Below, one piece after another: positions 34,895-44,872 of a stretch of 64,000 nucleotides of DNA. The stretch is taken from the NCBI GenBank assembly GCA_944322285.1, contig CALUOR010000009.1:25676-89675 (forward strand), read 5' to 3'. The position numbers and the translations under genes are program-made. The notes under the pieces are model-generated. The model did no database searches. It worked only from the letters and a program-made list of their open reading frames with translations, and was not told where the DNA came from. Source of the stretch: an uncultured Bacteroides sp. Its GTDB lineage: Bacteria > Bacteroidota > Bacteroidia > Bacteroidales > Bacteroidaceae. Each line of letters starts with the position of its first letter. Position 1 is the first letter of the stretch.

Positions 34895-36334
34895 TTACAT
34901 CCCGAACGAGAAATGGTCGATGGAATCGTAAACCACACTGGCAATGCTCAACACGATGATGCCCGCCGTGCATATCAGCAGACTGGCACGGGTATAATTG
35001 TCGCTCCGGAAAGCGGCGATAGGCTCATCGCACGGATTGATGTACATGGCTTTCACCACACGCAGGTAATAGTAGAGCGAGAGCACCGTGTTGACCAACG
35101 CAATGAATACCAACAGGTGGAAACCGCTGTGGAAAGCCGCCGCAAAGATGAAGAACTTCGAGAAGAAGCCCGCGAACGGCGGAATGCCAGCCAACGAGAA
35201 CAACGCCAAGGTCATGAGGAACGCCAGTTTGGGATTGGTACGGTAAAGTCCGTTGTAATCGTCCAGCGTGATCTTCTGCGAACGCAGGTAGACGATAGTA
35301 ATCACGGTGAACACCCCCAAGTTGGCAAACAAATAAATCAGCACGTAATACACCAAGGCCGTCATACCCTGTGCCGTGCCGCTGATGACGCCCAGCATGA
35401 TGTAACCTGCCTGCGAGATACTACTGAAAGCCATCAGTCGCATCAGGTTCTGTTGGCGCAGGGCGAAGAGGTTGGCCAACGTAATAGAAGCTATCGTTAC
35501 CCAGTAGAGCACTTCCTGCCACTGGTCCACCATCGGGGCGAATACTTTATAAAGAATGGCCATCAGCACGAAAGCCGCCGAACCTTTGGAAACCACACTC
35601 AAATAAGCGGTCACCGTACTGGGTGCTCCTTCGTAGACATCGGCCGTCCACAAATGGAAAGGCACCAATGAAATCTTAAAGCCCATGCCGGCGAAGAAGA
35701 ATACAAAGGCCATTACCTGCAAGGCGTTTCCGTCCATCCGTGCGGGCAGGTCCGCGAAATAAAGCGTTCCTGTCGTACCATATATTAATGAAAGACCAAA
35801 AAGCAGCAGGCCGCTGGAGAACAGGGCGGTCAGGATATACTTGGCACCCGCCTCGGCGGAGTGGTGACGGTATTTGTCGAAAGCCACCAATGCGGCCATC
35901 GGGATGCTGGCGGTCTCCAGCCCAATGAAGAACATCAGGAAGTGTCCGGCTGAAATCATGAAATACATACCCAGCAGCGTACTGAGCGTCAGGAAGTAGA
36001 ACTCGCCTTGCTTGACTGCGTTGTCGGTACGGCGCATCCATTCGTGAGCCATAAGGAACACGATAAGCGTACCGATACTGAGGATGGACTTCACAATGTG
36101 TTGAATGGGACTGTTGTAGTACATGCCGCCAAAAGCTTCCGCCACCGGACCGGGTACGATGGTAACGGCAATATGTATCAGCATCAACGCCACAGGCAGC
36201 ATGGTGTTCAGCACCGGACGCCCGTCACGCTTGTGCGCGTCCGGACTCATAAAGAGGTCGGCTATGAAGAGGATGAGGATGACGGCTATCAGCGACAGCT
36301 CTTCTTTCATCACGAGAAATTGACTGTAATCCAT
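34895..36334 (-). CDS. nuoN: NADH-quinone oxidoreductase subunit N
   Basis: This 479-residue protein of about 14 helices is an antiporter-like proton-channel subunit of complex [21 protein letters not shown] and [15 protein letters not shown] carry the conserved core and lysine-helix neighbourhood. It is the last gene of the operon. The ATG at 36334 is chosen over a TTG at 36364, and lies 30 bp after nuoM. Confidence 0.95.
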   Translation of the reverse strand: MDYSQFLVMKEELSLIAVILILFIADLFMSPDAHKRDGRPVLNTMLPVALMLIHIAVTIVPGPVAEAFGGMYYNSPIQHIVKSILSIGTLIVFLMAHEWMRRTDNAVKQGEFYFLTLSTLLGMYFMISAGHFLMFFIGLETASIPMAALVAFDKYRHHSAEAGAKYILTALFSSGLLLFGLSLIYGTTGTLYFADLPARMDGNALQVMAFVFFFAGMGFKISLVPFHLWTADVYEGAPSTVTAYLSVVSKGSAAFVLMAILYKVFAPMVDQWQEVLYWVTIASITLANLFALRQQNLMRLMAFSSISQAGYIMLGVISGTAQGMTALVYYVLIYLFANLGVFTVITIVYLRSQKITLDDYNGLYRTNPKLAFLMTLALFSLAGIPPFAGFFSKFFIFAAAFHSGFHLLVFIALVNTVLSLYYYLRVVKAMYINPCDEPIAAFRSDNYTRASLLICTAGIIVLSIASVVYDSIDHFSFGM

Positions 36335-36364
36335 GGAATACAAATCTGAATTATAAGTTATCAA

Positions 36365-37849
36365 TTAGAAATTAAGCACATTCACTATCGGCAGGACACT
36401 CTCGCCTATCATGTCGCTAATCCACCACGGAGCCATACCCAAAGCGGCCACGCAGACGATGAGCACGATAACCGCCGTGCGCTCGTCCCACGTAGCGTCG
36501 GTCAAGGCCAAGTGGTGTTTGTTGGTGCAGGTACCATAAAGTATCTTGCCCACCAGACGGAGAATGTAGACTGCCGTAATTACGATACTGCAAGTAGCGA
36601 TGACGGTCCACGTGCGGTGGAAAGTATCGGCATGCTCGAAAGCGCCATTGAAGATGGTCATCTCGGCCACGAAACCGCTCAAGCCCGGCAAACCTAAGTT
36701 GGCCAAACCGGCTATGACGTAGCAGACGGAGAGGAAAGGCATAATCTTCATCAGTCCGTTCAACTCACGCACGTCGCGGGTGTGGGTTCGTCCGTATATC
36801 ATACCGATGAGGGCGAAGAACAAGGCCGTCATTAATCCGTGGCTCAACATCTGAAGCACCGCACCCGTGCTGGCCGTCTGGTTCATCATCAGGATAGCGA
36901 AAAGCACCAAGCCGCAGTGGCTCACGCTGGAGTAAGCGTTGATGTACTTCAAGTCGGTCTGTACGCAAGCCGAGAAAGCGCCGTACACCACCGAGATACC
37001 CGTCAGAATGATGAATATCCATCCCAATTCCTGCGCGGCTTCCGGCATCAGGTACATGGCGATGCGGAAACAGCCGTAACCTCCCAGCTTCATCAGCACG
37101 CCGGCATGAAGCATGGACACAGCCGTAGGCGCCGAAGCATGACCGTCGGGACTCCATGTGTGGAAGGGGAACAACGCGCCCAGCACGCCAAAGCCCAAGA
37201 AAGTCAGCGGGAACCAAATGCGCTGCTGCTCAATGGGGATGTTATGCAATCCGGCAATCTCCAGCAAATTCATGGTCGTTGCGCCGCTGCCGTAGTAAAT
37301 GCCCAGGATGCCTATCAGCAAAAAGGCGGAACCACCCATCAGCATCAGCGTCAGCTTCATGGCGGAATATTCCTTGTGTCCGCTGCCCCATACGCCGATG
37401 AGCAGGTACATCGGTATCAAAGCCACCTCGTAGAACATGAACATGGTGAACAAGTCGATGGAGATGAAGAAACCGAACACACCCAACGACAAGAACGTGA
37501 ACCAAAGGAAGTATTCCTTGGTGAGCGGTTGCAGCCGCCACGAGGCAAACGTACCGGTAAACACGATAATGGCCGACAGCAACAGCATGGCCACCGAAAT
37601 GCCGTCCACTCCCACGGAGTAATGTATGTTAAGGGCGGGGTACCAGACCATGTCGGCACAAAACAGCATTTCGTCCGTAGCGCCATTACTCCGCGCGTTG
37701 AGATACATCACGGTCAACGCCACCGACAATGCCACCAATGCCGAAGCGCCCGTCACCATCACCGCGCGTATCTGGCTGATGTTGCGGCTCAGCCAAAGCC
37801 CCAGCAGCATCAGCAACGGAATCAGAACAAATAAAGATAAGAAGTTCAT
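36365..37849 (-). CDS. nuoM: NADH-quinone oxidoreductase subunit M
   Basis: This 494-residue membrane protein of complex I has the antiporter-like fold: MFYEVALIPMYLLIG (helix 5 Glu), FPFHTWSPDGHASAPTAVSM and SSVSHCGLVLFAI. It is one of the three large proton-pumping subunits with NuoL and NuoN. It lies 33 bp after nuoL. Confidence 0.96.
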   Translation of the reverse strand: MNFLSLFVLIPLLMLLGLWLSRNISQIRAVMVTGASALVALSVALTVMYLNARSNGATDEMLFCADMVWYPALNIHYSVGVDGISVAMLLLSAIIVFTGTFASWRLQPLTKEYFLWFTFLSLGVFGFFISIDLFTMFMFYEVALIPMYLLIGVWGSGHKEYSAMKLTLMLMGGSAFLLIGILGIYYGSGATTMNLLEIAGLHNIPIEQQRIWFPLTFLGFGVLGALFPFHTWSPDGHASAPTAVSMLHAGVLMKLGGYGCFRIAMYLMPEAAQELGWIFIILTGISVVYGAFSACVQTDLKYINAYSSVSHCGLVLFAILMMNQTASTGAVLQMLSHGLMTALFFALIGMIYGRTHTRDVRELNGLMKIMPFLSVCYVIAGLANLGLPGLSGFVAEMTIFNGAFEHADTFHRTWTVIATCSIVITAVYILRLVGKILYGTCTNKHHLALTDATWDERTAVIVLIVCVAALGMAPWWISDMIGESVLPIVNVLNF

Positions 37850-37882
37850 TATGCTAAGTATAAATTATCAATTAGAAACTCA

Positions 37883-39772
37883 TTACACCATTAATATAAG
37901 TATCAACGCCAACACGCCGAGCAGGAAGACCAGCGCATATTGTTGCACGCGGCCGCTCTGCAGCGTCCGGATGGAGTCGCTCGAAGCCTGCGAGCTCCAT
38001 GCCAGGAAGTTGAAGAAACCGTCTACCACGTGGCGGTCCCACCAAGCTATCGGACGGCTGACGCAACCGAAGATGATGCGGTGCGTGATGAACTGGTACA
38101 CCTCATCAATATAGAAACGATGGTAGGCGGCCGTCCACAGACCGTTGAAACGACGTGCCAAGGCATCGGCCACAGGCTGACGGTCGCGGGCATACATCCA
38201 CGTGGCAAGCGCAATGGCTGCCAAAGCAATCACGATGCTCGTGCAGGCGATGGTCAAGTCGATGTGAATGTCGTATGCCTGGCCATTGGACGATACCAGA
38301 TGGCCGAAAGGCAACGCCCAACCGCATACCACGGTAATGGCTGCCAATATCATCAGCGGCACGGTCATCGTGAGCGGACTCTCGTGCGGAGTATGCTCGG
38401 TGTGCAACGCCTTGTTCTCCGTCCCCCAAAAGATGCCGTAGTACAGACGGAACATATAGAAAGCGGTCATACCCGCAATGGCGGTCATAATCCAACCCAT
38501 CGCCGGACTGAACTGGAAGCAGGCGGCCAAAATCTCATCTTTAGAGAAGAAACCGCTGAAAGGCCAGATACCCGCAATAGCGAGGCAGGCGATGAGGAAC
38601 GTCCAATGCGTAACGGGCATATACTTGCGCAGTCCTCCCATGGCAGACATCTCGTTGCTGTGTACCGCATGGATGATGCTGCCCGCACAAAGGAACAGCA
38701 ACGCCTTGAACATGGCGTGAGTGAACAGATGGAACATACCCGCCATATAGCCCAAGCCTCCGTGATGCGGGTCGGCGGATGTGCAGACGCCCAAAGCCAC
38801 CATCATAAAACCAATCTGCGAGATGGTAGAGAAGGCCAGCACACGCTTGATGTCGCTCTGCACACACGCCACGCTGGCGGCATAGAAGGCGGTAAAGGCA
38901 CCCACGTAGGCTACGATGTGCAACGTCTCCGGCGCATAGGCGATGAACAACGGGAACATACGAGCCACCAGGTAAACACCGGCCACGACCATCGTCGCCG
39001 CATGGATGAGGGCACTGACGGGCGTCGGGCCTTCCATGGCGTCGGGCAACCAGATGTGCAACGGGAACATGGCACTCTTACCGGCACCACCGATGAACAT
39101 CAGTCCCAGAGCCAACGGCAACATCGCCCCGCCCTTCATCAGCATCATCGCCTCGGGCGTAAAGGTGTAAGTGCCCACGTAGTAACCATAAATAAGGATA
39201 CCGATGAGGAAACCCAAGTCGGCAAAGCGGGTCACGATGAACGCCTTCTTGGATGCGGCGATGGCGGCAGGCTTCGTATAGTAGAAGCCGATGAGCAGGT
39301 AGGACGACACGCCCACCAACTCCCAGAACAAATACATCTGGAAGATGTTCGTGGCCACCACCAGTCCCAGCATAGACATGGTGAACAGCGAGAGGAAAGC
39401 GTAGTAACGTTGGAAACCGCGCTCGCCCTTCATATAGCCGAAGGAGTAAATGTGAACCATCAGGCTGACCGTACTGATGACAATCAGCATCACCACCGAG
39501 ATGGGGTCGAGCAAGATACCCATGTCGATGCTGAGCCGCTCGGTGAACGGCAACCAACGGAAGTTGTAAGGCATCAGTGTCTCATACGTGCCGTCGGCCA
39601 GCCGCGGCGCGGTGAAGTACGTGAACGCCGTCACATACGACAGGACGGTCACCACACCCAGCACCGCCGTACCGATAAGCCCCGCCGTGCGGTGGGACAT
39701 CCATTTGCCTCCCACTCCCAGCGTGAGGAAGGAGAGGAAAGGAAGGAGTAGGATAAGAATCGTATATTCCAT
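37883..39772 (-). CDS. nuoL: NADH-quinone oxidoreductase subunit L
   Basis: This 629-residue protein is the distal antiporter-like subunit of complex I. Conserved segments are FWELVGVSSYLLIGFYY, FPLHIWLPDAMEGPTPVSAL and LAFSTISQIGFMMVALG; the C-terminal long lateral helix follows (about 520-629). A 22-bp repeat array separates it from nuoK upstream. Confidence 0.96.
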   Translation of the reverse strand: MEYTILILLLPFLSFLTLGVGGKWMSHRTAGLIGTAVLGVVTVLSYVTAFTYFTAPRLADGTYETLMPYNFRWLPFTERLSIDMGILLDPISVVMLIVISTVSLMVHIYSFGYMKGERGFQRYYAFLSLFTMSMLGLVVATNIFQMYLFWELVGVSSYLLIGFYYTKPAAIAASKKAFIVTRFADLGFLIGILIYGYYVGTYTFTPEAMMLMKGGAMLPLALGLMFIGGAGKSAMFPLHIWLPDAMEGPTPVSALIHAATMVVAGVYLVARMFPLFIAYAPETLHIVAYVGAFTAFYAASVACVQSDIKRVLAFSTISQIGFMMVALGVCTSADPHHGGLGYMAGMFHLFTHAMFKALLFLCAGSIIHAVHSNEMSAMGGLRKYMPVTHWTFLIACLAIAGIWPFSGFFSKDEILAACFQFSPAMGWIMTAIAGMTAFYMFRLYYGIFWGTENKALHTEHTPHESPLTMTVPLMILAAITVVCGWALPFGHLVSSNGQAYDIHIDLTIACTSIVIALAAIALATWMYARDRQPVADALARRFNGLWTAAYHRFYIDEVYQFITHRIIFGCVSRPIAWWDRHVVDGFFNFLAWSSQASSDSIRTLQSGRVQQYALVFLLGVLALILILMV

Positions 39773-39855
39773 TATCTTCTTGTTTTATTTCTTTTCAGTT
39801 CCTTTTTCAAGCCCCCAAGGGGCGTTTTGTCAATCTTTTCGAAGCATTTCAAAAT

Positions 39856-39987
39856 GCGTGCGGGAGGCGTTAAAAACGCATGCGGGAGGCGTTAAAAATG
39901 CATGCGGGTCCGTTTTCAACGGCATGCGGGTGCGTTTTTAAACGCATGCGGGTGCATTTTCAACGGCATGCAGTCGCGTTTTCAGCC
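39856..39987. repeat. 22-bp period array between nuoK and nuoL
   Basis: Six units start at 39856, 39878, 39900, 39922, 39944 and 39966. Each begins GCATGCGGG (or one or two changes) and ends with CGTTTTCAACG- or GCGTTAAAAA-like sequence. A decayed unit may precede at 39834. GCATGC is a palindrome. The array sits inside the operon, so it is transcribed between two cistrons. Confidence 0.85.
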
Positions 39988-39989
39988 CC

Positions 39990-40298
39990 CTACCACTTCA
40001 TGTCCTCCAGCTTATCCACCTGTATGCTGCGGATGTTGCGGTAGATGTTAATCATGATGGCAATGGCGATGGCCGTCTCTGCCGCCGAGATGGCGATGGA
40101 GAAGAGCGAGAAGAAATAGCCCTCCAACCCGTCGGGGAAGAGAAAACGGTTGAACACGGCGAAGTTGATGTCCGTGGCGTTCAGTATCAGTTCGACCGAA
40201 ATCAGCATGCCCAACGTATTGCGGCGGATGAAGAAGCCGAAGATGCCGGCAAAGAGCATGATGGTCGAAACGATCAGATAATATTCTAAGTGTACCAT
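39990..40298 (-). CDS. nuoK: NADH-quinone oxidoreductase subunit K
   Basis: This 102-residue protein with three membrane helices has MLISVELILNATDINF, which holds the conserved glutamate of the E-channel, and SAAETAIAIAIMINIYR with the second one. It is preceded by nuoJ with 38 bp between. Confidence 0.95.
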   Translation of the reverse strand: MVHLEYYLIVSTIMLFAGIFGFFIRRNTLGMLISVELILNATDINFAVFNRFLFPDGLEGYFFSLFSIAISAAETAIAIAIMINIYRNIRSIQVDKLEDMKW

Positions 40299-40336
40299 TC
40301 TTCTATGTAATGTTATATATTATAATATGGTATAAT

Positions 40337-40849
40337 TTATCGTTTACGGGCAATGAGCAGACCACCCACGATGCAGGCCAACAGCAATACGCTGACCGCC
40401 TCGAAGGGCAGCAGGTAACCATACTTGTCGCCGCTGAGCAGGTGTTGGCCGATGGTCTCGATGTTCACCTCAACCGGTTCCACATCCACCGGAGCCAGGA
40501 ACTTATGCTTCAGCGTAATGAACAATACAATGACGGCACCCGCCAATACGGTACCCAGACCGGCCACCAATCGGCTGCGCTTCAGTTTGGAAACGCGGTC
40601 GCCCTCGCCGCTCACCAGCAGGATGGAGAACACATAGAGCACCACGATACCGCCCGCATACACCATAATCTGTACGGCTCCCAGGAAGGTATATCCCAAC
40701 AGGAAGTAGATGCCCGCCGTGCCGAAAAGCACGAACAGCAGCCATGTGGCCGCACGCACCATACGCCGCGTAGTCACCGTCAGCACGGAAAACACGGCAA
40801 TGAAAGCCGCCAAAAAGAAAAATACTACAGTTTCAAGCGTTATATCCAT
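40337..40849 (-). CDS. nuoJ: NADH-quinone oxidoreductase subunit J
   Basis: This 170-residue protein has five membrane helices and the conserved helix-3 region FLGAVQIMVYAGGIVVLYVF, with the pi-bulge Tyr. It is five bases after the nuoI stop, consistent with one transcript. Confidence 0.95.
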   Translation of the reverse strand: MDITLETVVFFFLAAFIAVFSVLTVTTRRMVRAATWLLFVLFGTAGIYFLLGYTFLGAVQIMVYAGGIVVLYVFSILLVSGEGDRVSKLKRSRLVAGLGTVLAGAVIVLFITLKHKFLAPVDVEPVEVNIETIGQHLLSGDKYGYLLPFEAVSVLLLACIVGGLLIARKR

Positions 40850-40854
40850 ATCGT

Positions 40855-41346
40855 TTAAGCGTTTTGTTCGTTAGCTACAGGTTTCTTCTTCTCTTCCACA
40901 CGACTGCCCGGACGGTTCAGCGTCAGGAGCAGCTTAGAGCGGTCGAAGACGGCGTGCTCGAAGTTCTGGTCGAACGTGATGGCCCCATGCGGACAAGCGT
41001 TGACACAAAGCTGGCAGAACATGCACGAAGCCAAATTGTATTCATAGCGCGCCAATACTTTCTTCTTTTTCCCGTCCTCGGTCGTGACGGTTTCGCTCAC
41101 CACACGGATGCTGTCGTTGGGACAAGCCATCTGGCACAGTCCGCACGCCACGCACTTATGTTCGTTCCGCTCGTTATGGGGCATCACCAACGTGCCGCGG
41201 AAGCGGTCGAACATCTTCAGCGTCTTGCGGTTTTCGGGATATTGCTCGGTAATCTTCGGCGTGAAGTACTCGCGCATGGTCGTCTTCAGACCCGTCGCCA
41301 AGCTGGCCACCGCCTTACCGAGGCCTCCTATATAAGACTTTTCCAT
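40855..41346 (-). CDS. nuoI: NADH-quinone oxidoreductase subunit I
   Basis: This 163-residue protein carries two 4Fe-4S motifs, CVACGLCQMACPNDS (about 71-85) and CMFCQLCVNACPHGA (about 117-131), which bind clusters N6a and N6b leading electrons to NuoB. The membrane-facing N-terminal amphipathic part precedes them. Confidence 0.96.
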   Translation of the reverse strand: MEKSYIGGLGKAVASLATGLKTTMREYFTPKITEQYPENRKTLKMFDRFRGTLVMPHNERNEHKCVACGLCQMACPNDSIRVVSETVTTEDGKKKKVLARYEYNLASCMFCQLCVNACPHGAITFDQNFEHAVFDRSKLLLTLNRPGSRVEEKKKPVANEQNA

Positions 41347-41394
41347 TTACAATTTACAATTTACGATTTACATTCTTCATTCATTATTCTTCAT
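41347..41394. repeat. ATTTACGATTTAC and ATTCTTCATTT repeats between nuoI and nuoH
   Basis: TTTACAATTTACGATTTAC is followed by ATTCTTCATTCATTATTC. Both word families recur at other intergenic sites: the first at 25036, 42481, 44183 and 50908, the second at 34554 and 51450. Confidence 0.7.
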
Positions 41395-42480
41395 TTAGAA
41401 GTGCCATCCGAGGGCCACGCATACGGCCATCAGCAACAGGTTGGCCAGCGAAATAGGCATCAGGTATTTCCATTCCAACTTCACAATGTGGTCAATACGA
41501 AGACGGGGGAACGTCCAGCGCATCCACATCAGCAGGAACACCACAAAGAACGCCTTGGCGAAGAACCATACAAAACCGGGGATGTAGTCCATCACCATAT
41601 TAAAGCCGTCCAATCCGGGAATGTGCAGCGGCATCCATCCGCCCAAGAACACCGTAGCGGCAATGGCGGACACGATGAAGAGGTTCAAGTATTCAGCCAG
41701 ATAGAAGAAGCCGAAGTGCATACCGCTATACTCCGTATGGTATCCGGCCGTCAACTCGCTCTCAGCCTCCGGCAAGTCGAAGGGTCCGCGGTTACATTCC
41801 GCGTTACCTGCAATCAGGTAGACGATGAAAGCTATCACGGCGGGGATATGTCCCTTGAAGATGAGCCAGCCGTCGGTCTGTCCTTCCACAATCTGCGAAA
41901 TCTGCATCGTTCCGGCCAACACGACCATCGTCAGGATGCTAAGCCCTACGGACAGTTCGTAGCTGATAATCTGCGCGCCGCTTCGCATGGCGCCTATCAA
42001 CGAGAATTTGTTGTTGGAACTCCATCCGGCCAGCAAGATACCTACCACGCCGATGCTTGACGCAGCCAACAGGAAGAATATGCCCACGTTGAAGTCCAAC
42101 ACTTCCAGCCCCTTGTTCATCGGAAGGCAGGCAAACGTAAGGAACGAAGCCAGCAACACCATGTAGGGAGCCAGGTTATAGAGCACCTTGTCCACGCCTT
42201 TCGGAGTGAAGATTTCCTTGGTCAGCATCTTCAGCACGTCGCATATCACCTGTATGGTTCCGTAAGGGCCTACACGCATCGGGCCTAAGCGGCATTGGAA
42301 GAAGCCGCACACCTTACGCTCCATATAAATCAGTATGATAGCCAGCAACGCGTACATCAAGACGATGCAAACACCTATCACGACACATTCGATAAACACC
42401 GCCAAGCCTTCGGGCATCACAGATGTCAGCATCGTGTGTATCCAGTTTGTTACAATACTAAAATCTAACACGCTATTCAT
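41395..42480 (-). CDS. nuoH: NADH-quinone oxidoreductase subunit H
   Basis: This 361-residue protein has eight to nine membrane helices and forms the quinone cavity of complex I. It shows [41 protein letters not shown] and the acidic-loop [20 protein letters not shown]. It is slightly longer at the N-terminus than E. coli NuoH. Confidence 0.96.
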   Translation of the reverse strand: MNSVLDFSIVTNWIHTMLTSVMPEGLAVFIECVVIGVCIVLMYALLAIILIYMERKVCGFFQCRLGPMRVGPYGTIQVICDVLKMLTKEIFTPKGVDKVLYNLAPYMVLLASFLTFACLPMNKGLEVLDFNVGIFFLLAASSIGVVGILLAGWSSNNKFSLIGAMRSGAQIISYELSVGLSILTMVVLAGTMQISQIVEGQTDGWLIFKGHIPAVIAFIVYLIAGNAECNRGPFDLPEAESELTAGYHTEYSGMHFGFFYLAEYLNLFIVSAIAATVFLGGWMPLHIPGLDGFNMVMDYIPGFVWFFAKAFFVVFLLMWMRWTFPRLRIDHIVKLEWKYLMPISLANLLLMAVCVALGWHF

Positions 42481-42584
42481 TATTTACGATTTTATTATTT
42501 ACAATTTACGATTTACTATTTTACTATTTACCAAATACCATTCCTCCAAATCGTAAATTGTAAATAATAAAATAGTAAATGAGC
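42481..42584. repeat. ATTTACGATTT palindrome between nuoH and nuoCD
   Basis: The left arm TATTTACGATTTTATTATTT with CAATTTACGATTTACTA is complementary to the right arm CAAATCGTAAATTGTAAAT with AATAAAATAGTAAAT. The loop is CCAAATACCATTCCTC. The element is transcribed within the operon. Confidence 0.8.
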
Positions 42585-44210
42585 TCATCGGTCAATGTCC
42601 GGCACCACATAGTCCAGCGTGCCGCCGATAGCTATCAAATCCGCAATCTTGGCTCCGCGGGTAATCGTGTCTATCACGCCCACCAACGGCAATCCTGTGG
42701 CGCGGTAGTGCAGACGGTAAGGAGTCTTGTCTCCCCTACTCTCCAGGTAAACGCCAAACTCGCCACGGCTGCCTTCCACGGCACTGTACCAACTGCCTTC
42801 CGGTACACGGATGATGGGTTTCATCTTCTCTTGATAAGCGCCTTCGGGGATGTTGTCTATCAGTTGCTCAATGATGTTCAGACTTTCCTTTATTTCGTCC
42901 ATACGTACCAACAGGCGGGCAAAGCTGTCGCCTTCCGTACGGACGATTTCCTTGAAGTCAACCTTGTCATACACGCCGTAAGGCATGCGTTTGCGCACGT
43001 CGCAGGCCCATCCGCTGGCACGTCCCGTACCTCCGGTAGCCCCAAAGGCAATGGCTTGCTCACGAGTCAGTACGCCCACTCCCTTCAAACGGTTCTGAGC
43101 AATGACATTATTGATGAATACGTCATAATATTCTTGCAAGTTATGGCGCATGTAAGGAATGAACTCCTTCACACGGTGCACAAAGTTAGGATGAATGTCC
43201 GCCTGCACACCGCCAATGGTGTTGTAGTTCAATATCAGGCGGCCTCCGCACGTCTCTTCAAAGATGTCGAGCACCTTTTCACGGTCGCGGAAACCGTAAA
43301 GGAAAGCCGTAGTCGCTCCCAAGTCCTGGCACAGACAAGCAAAGAACAGGATGTGCGAGTCGATACGCTGCAACTCGTCCATGATGGTACGAATATACTG
43401 CACGCGCTCGCTTACTTCCACACCCATCGCCTTCTCAATGCACATGCACAGCGCATGGCGGTTCTGCATGGCGCCCAAGTAATCCAAACGGTCAGTCAAA
43501 GCCAGAGTCTGCGGATAAGTCAGGCTCTCGTTCATCTTCTCGATGCCCCGATGGATATAGCCGCAGTTCACGTCTATCTTCTTGATACTCTCGCCCTCCA
43601 ACGAAACACGGAAACGCAACACGCCGTGCGTGGCAGGATGTTGAGGACCGATGTTCACTACATATTCTTCGTCACCGAATAAGGTCTCCTCGGTTTCAGT
43701 TGTAGTGCCGTCCTGTTTCAAACTATACTCACGGGTCGTGTCTACGGTCGGCTCGTTATCCATGCGCAAAGGATTTTCCTTGATGGGGTCGTCGTCCTTA
43801 CGGAACGGATAGCCCACCCAATCGTTACGCAAGAAAAGGCGACGCATGTCGGGATGGCCAATAAACTCAATGCCATAGAAGTCATACACTTCACGTTCCG
43901 GCAACTCCGCGCCCCGCCAAATGTCCGTTACCGTAGGCAGCTCCGGCTGTTCCCGGTTCTCGGTCGATGTCTTTACGACCATGCGTTTTCCGGTAACGGT
44001 AGACTCCAAATGATATACCACGCCCAATCCTCTGAGAGCGTCGGCAGGCTCGTCTTCTTTACGTACCCCCCAGTCCATGCCGGTCAGACTCTCCAAGAAG
44101 TCCATCTGCTGCTTGTCACGCAAGTCAAGCATCCGTTCGTGCAACCGGGCAGGTTCTATATATAATATTGTATCTTCCACCTTTTTATTTACGATTTTAC
44201 TATTTACCAT
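42585..44210 (-). CDS. nuoCD: NADH-quinone oxidoreductase fused subunit CD
   Basis: This 541-residue fusion has a NuoC domain (about 1-180; LPTVTDIWRGAELPEREVYD and FIGHPDMRRLFLRNDWVGYP) and a NuoD domain (about 195-541; VNIGPQHPATHGVLRFRV, GYIHRGIEKMNE, and the C-terminal GGTLDYVVPDIDR). It contributes to the quinone-binding site with NuoB. The first ten codons from the ATG at 44210 (reading MVNSKIVNKK) lie in an ATTTACGATTT-type repeat. A GTG at 44180 just after it is an alternative start. Confidence 0.94.
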   Translation of the reverse strand: MVNSKIVNKKVEDTILYIEPARLHERMLDLRDKQQMDFLESLTGMDWGVRKEDEPADALRGLGVVYHLESTVTGKRMVVKTSTENREQPELPTVTDIWRGAELPEREVYDFYGIEFIGHPDMRRLFLRNDWVGYPFRKDDDPIKENPLRMDNEPTVDTTREYSLKQDGTTTETEETLFGDEEYVVNIGPQHPATHGVLRFRVSLEGESIKKIDVNCGYIHRGIEKMNESLTYPQTLALTDRLDYLGAMQNRHALCMCIEKAMGVEVSERVQYIRTIMDELQRIDSHILFFACLCQDLGATTAFLYGFRDREKVLDIFEETCGGRLILNYNTIGGVQADIHPNFVHRVKEFIPYMRHNLQEYYDVFINNVIAQNRLKGVGVLTREQAIAFGATGGTGRASGWACDVRKRMPYGVYDKVDFKEIVRTEGDSFARLLVRMDEIKESLNIIEQLIDNIPEGAYQEKMKPIIRVPEGSWYSAVEGSRGEFGVYLESRGDKTPYRLHYRATGLPLVGVIDTITRGAKIADLIAIGGTLDYVVPDIDR

Positions 44211-44287
44211 CTACGATTGACTATTTACCATTTACGATTTACCTTCCGTTCAAATCGTAAATCGTAAATAATGAAATTGTAAATTAG
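44183..44287. repeat. ATTTACGATTT palindrome between nuoB and nuoCD, overlapping nuoCD start
   Basis: TTTACGATTTTACTATTTAC and CCATTTACGATTTACCTTCC pair with CAAATCGTAAATCGTAAAT and AATGAAATTGTAAAT near 44252-44278. It overlaps the first codons of nuoCD by about 28 bases. Confidence 0.75.
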
Positions 44288-44872
44288 TTAATCATTCTTC
44301 TTTTTTCTCCGGTTGATGCCGCCGAAGAACTTCTCCATCTTCACCTTACGCTGCAACTGCATCATGCCGTAAAGGAAGGCTTCCGGCCTGGGCGGGCAGC
44401 CCGGCACATAGACATCTACCGGAATAATCTGGTCTACACCCTGCACCACGTGATAGGATTTCCGGAAAGGTCCGCCGCTGACGGCGCATCCGCCTACGGC
44501 CACCACGTATTTCGGGTCGGCCATCTGGTCATACAAGCGTTTCAATACGGGTGCCATCTTGTTTGTAATCGTACCACTGACCAAGATAACGTCTGCCTGT
44601 CGGGGACTGTTACGGGTTACCTCGAAACCGAAACGGGCAATGTCATAGCGCGCCGCACAGACGGCCATAAACTCAATGCCACAACAGCTGGTGGCAAACG
44701 TCAAAGGCCAAAGCGAGTTGCTGCGTCCCCAGTCTATCAGTTCATCCAGACTGGCAACAACCACATTGGTTCGTCCTTCATTCATTTGGGCAATCAGCTT
44801 CTCCAAGGTCTCATTGTCCTGAAATTCCTCGTAGGGAATGGACTTGATTTTCGGCTTGCGCTTTATTTCCAT
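44288..44872 (-). CDS. nuoB: NADH-quinone oxidoreductase subunit B
   Basis: This 194-residue protein holds cluster N2, the last electron carrier before quinone. Ligands are visible: the adjacent cysteines in [22 protein letters not shown] and [14 protein letters not shown]. The ATG at 44872 is chosen because the family sequence starts with [13 protein letters not shown]; it overlaps the nuoA stop by ten bases. The long N-terminal tail differs from E. coli NuoB. Confidence 0.95.
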   Translation of the reverse strand: MEIKRKPKIKSIPYEEFQDNETLEKLIAQMNEGRTNVVVASLDELIDWGRSNSLWPLTFATSCCGIEFMAVCAARYDIARFGFEVTRNSPRQADVILVSGTITNKMAPVLKRLYDQMADPKYVVAVGGCAVSGGPFRKSYHVVQGVDQIIPVDVYVPGCPPRPEAFLYGMMQLQRKVKMEKFFGGINRRKKKND

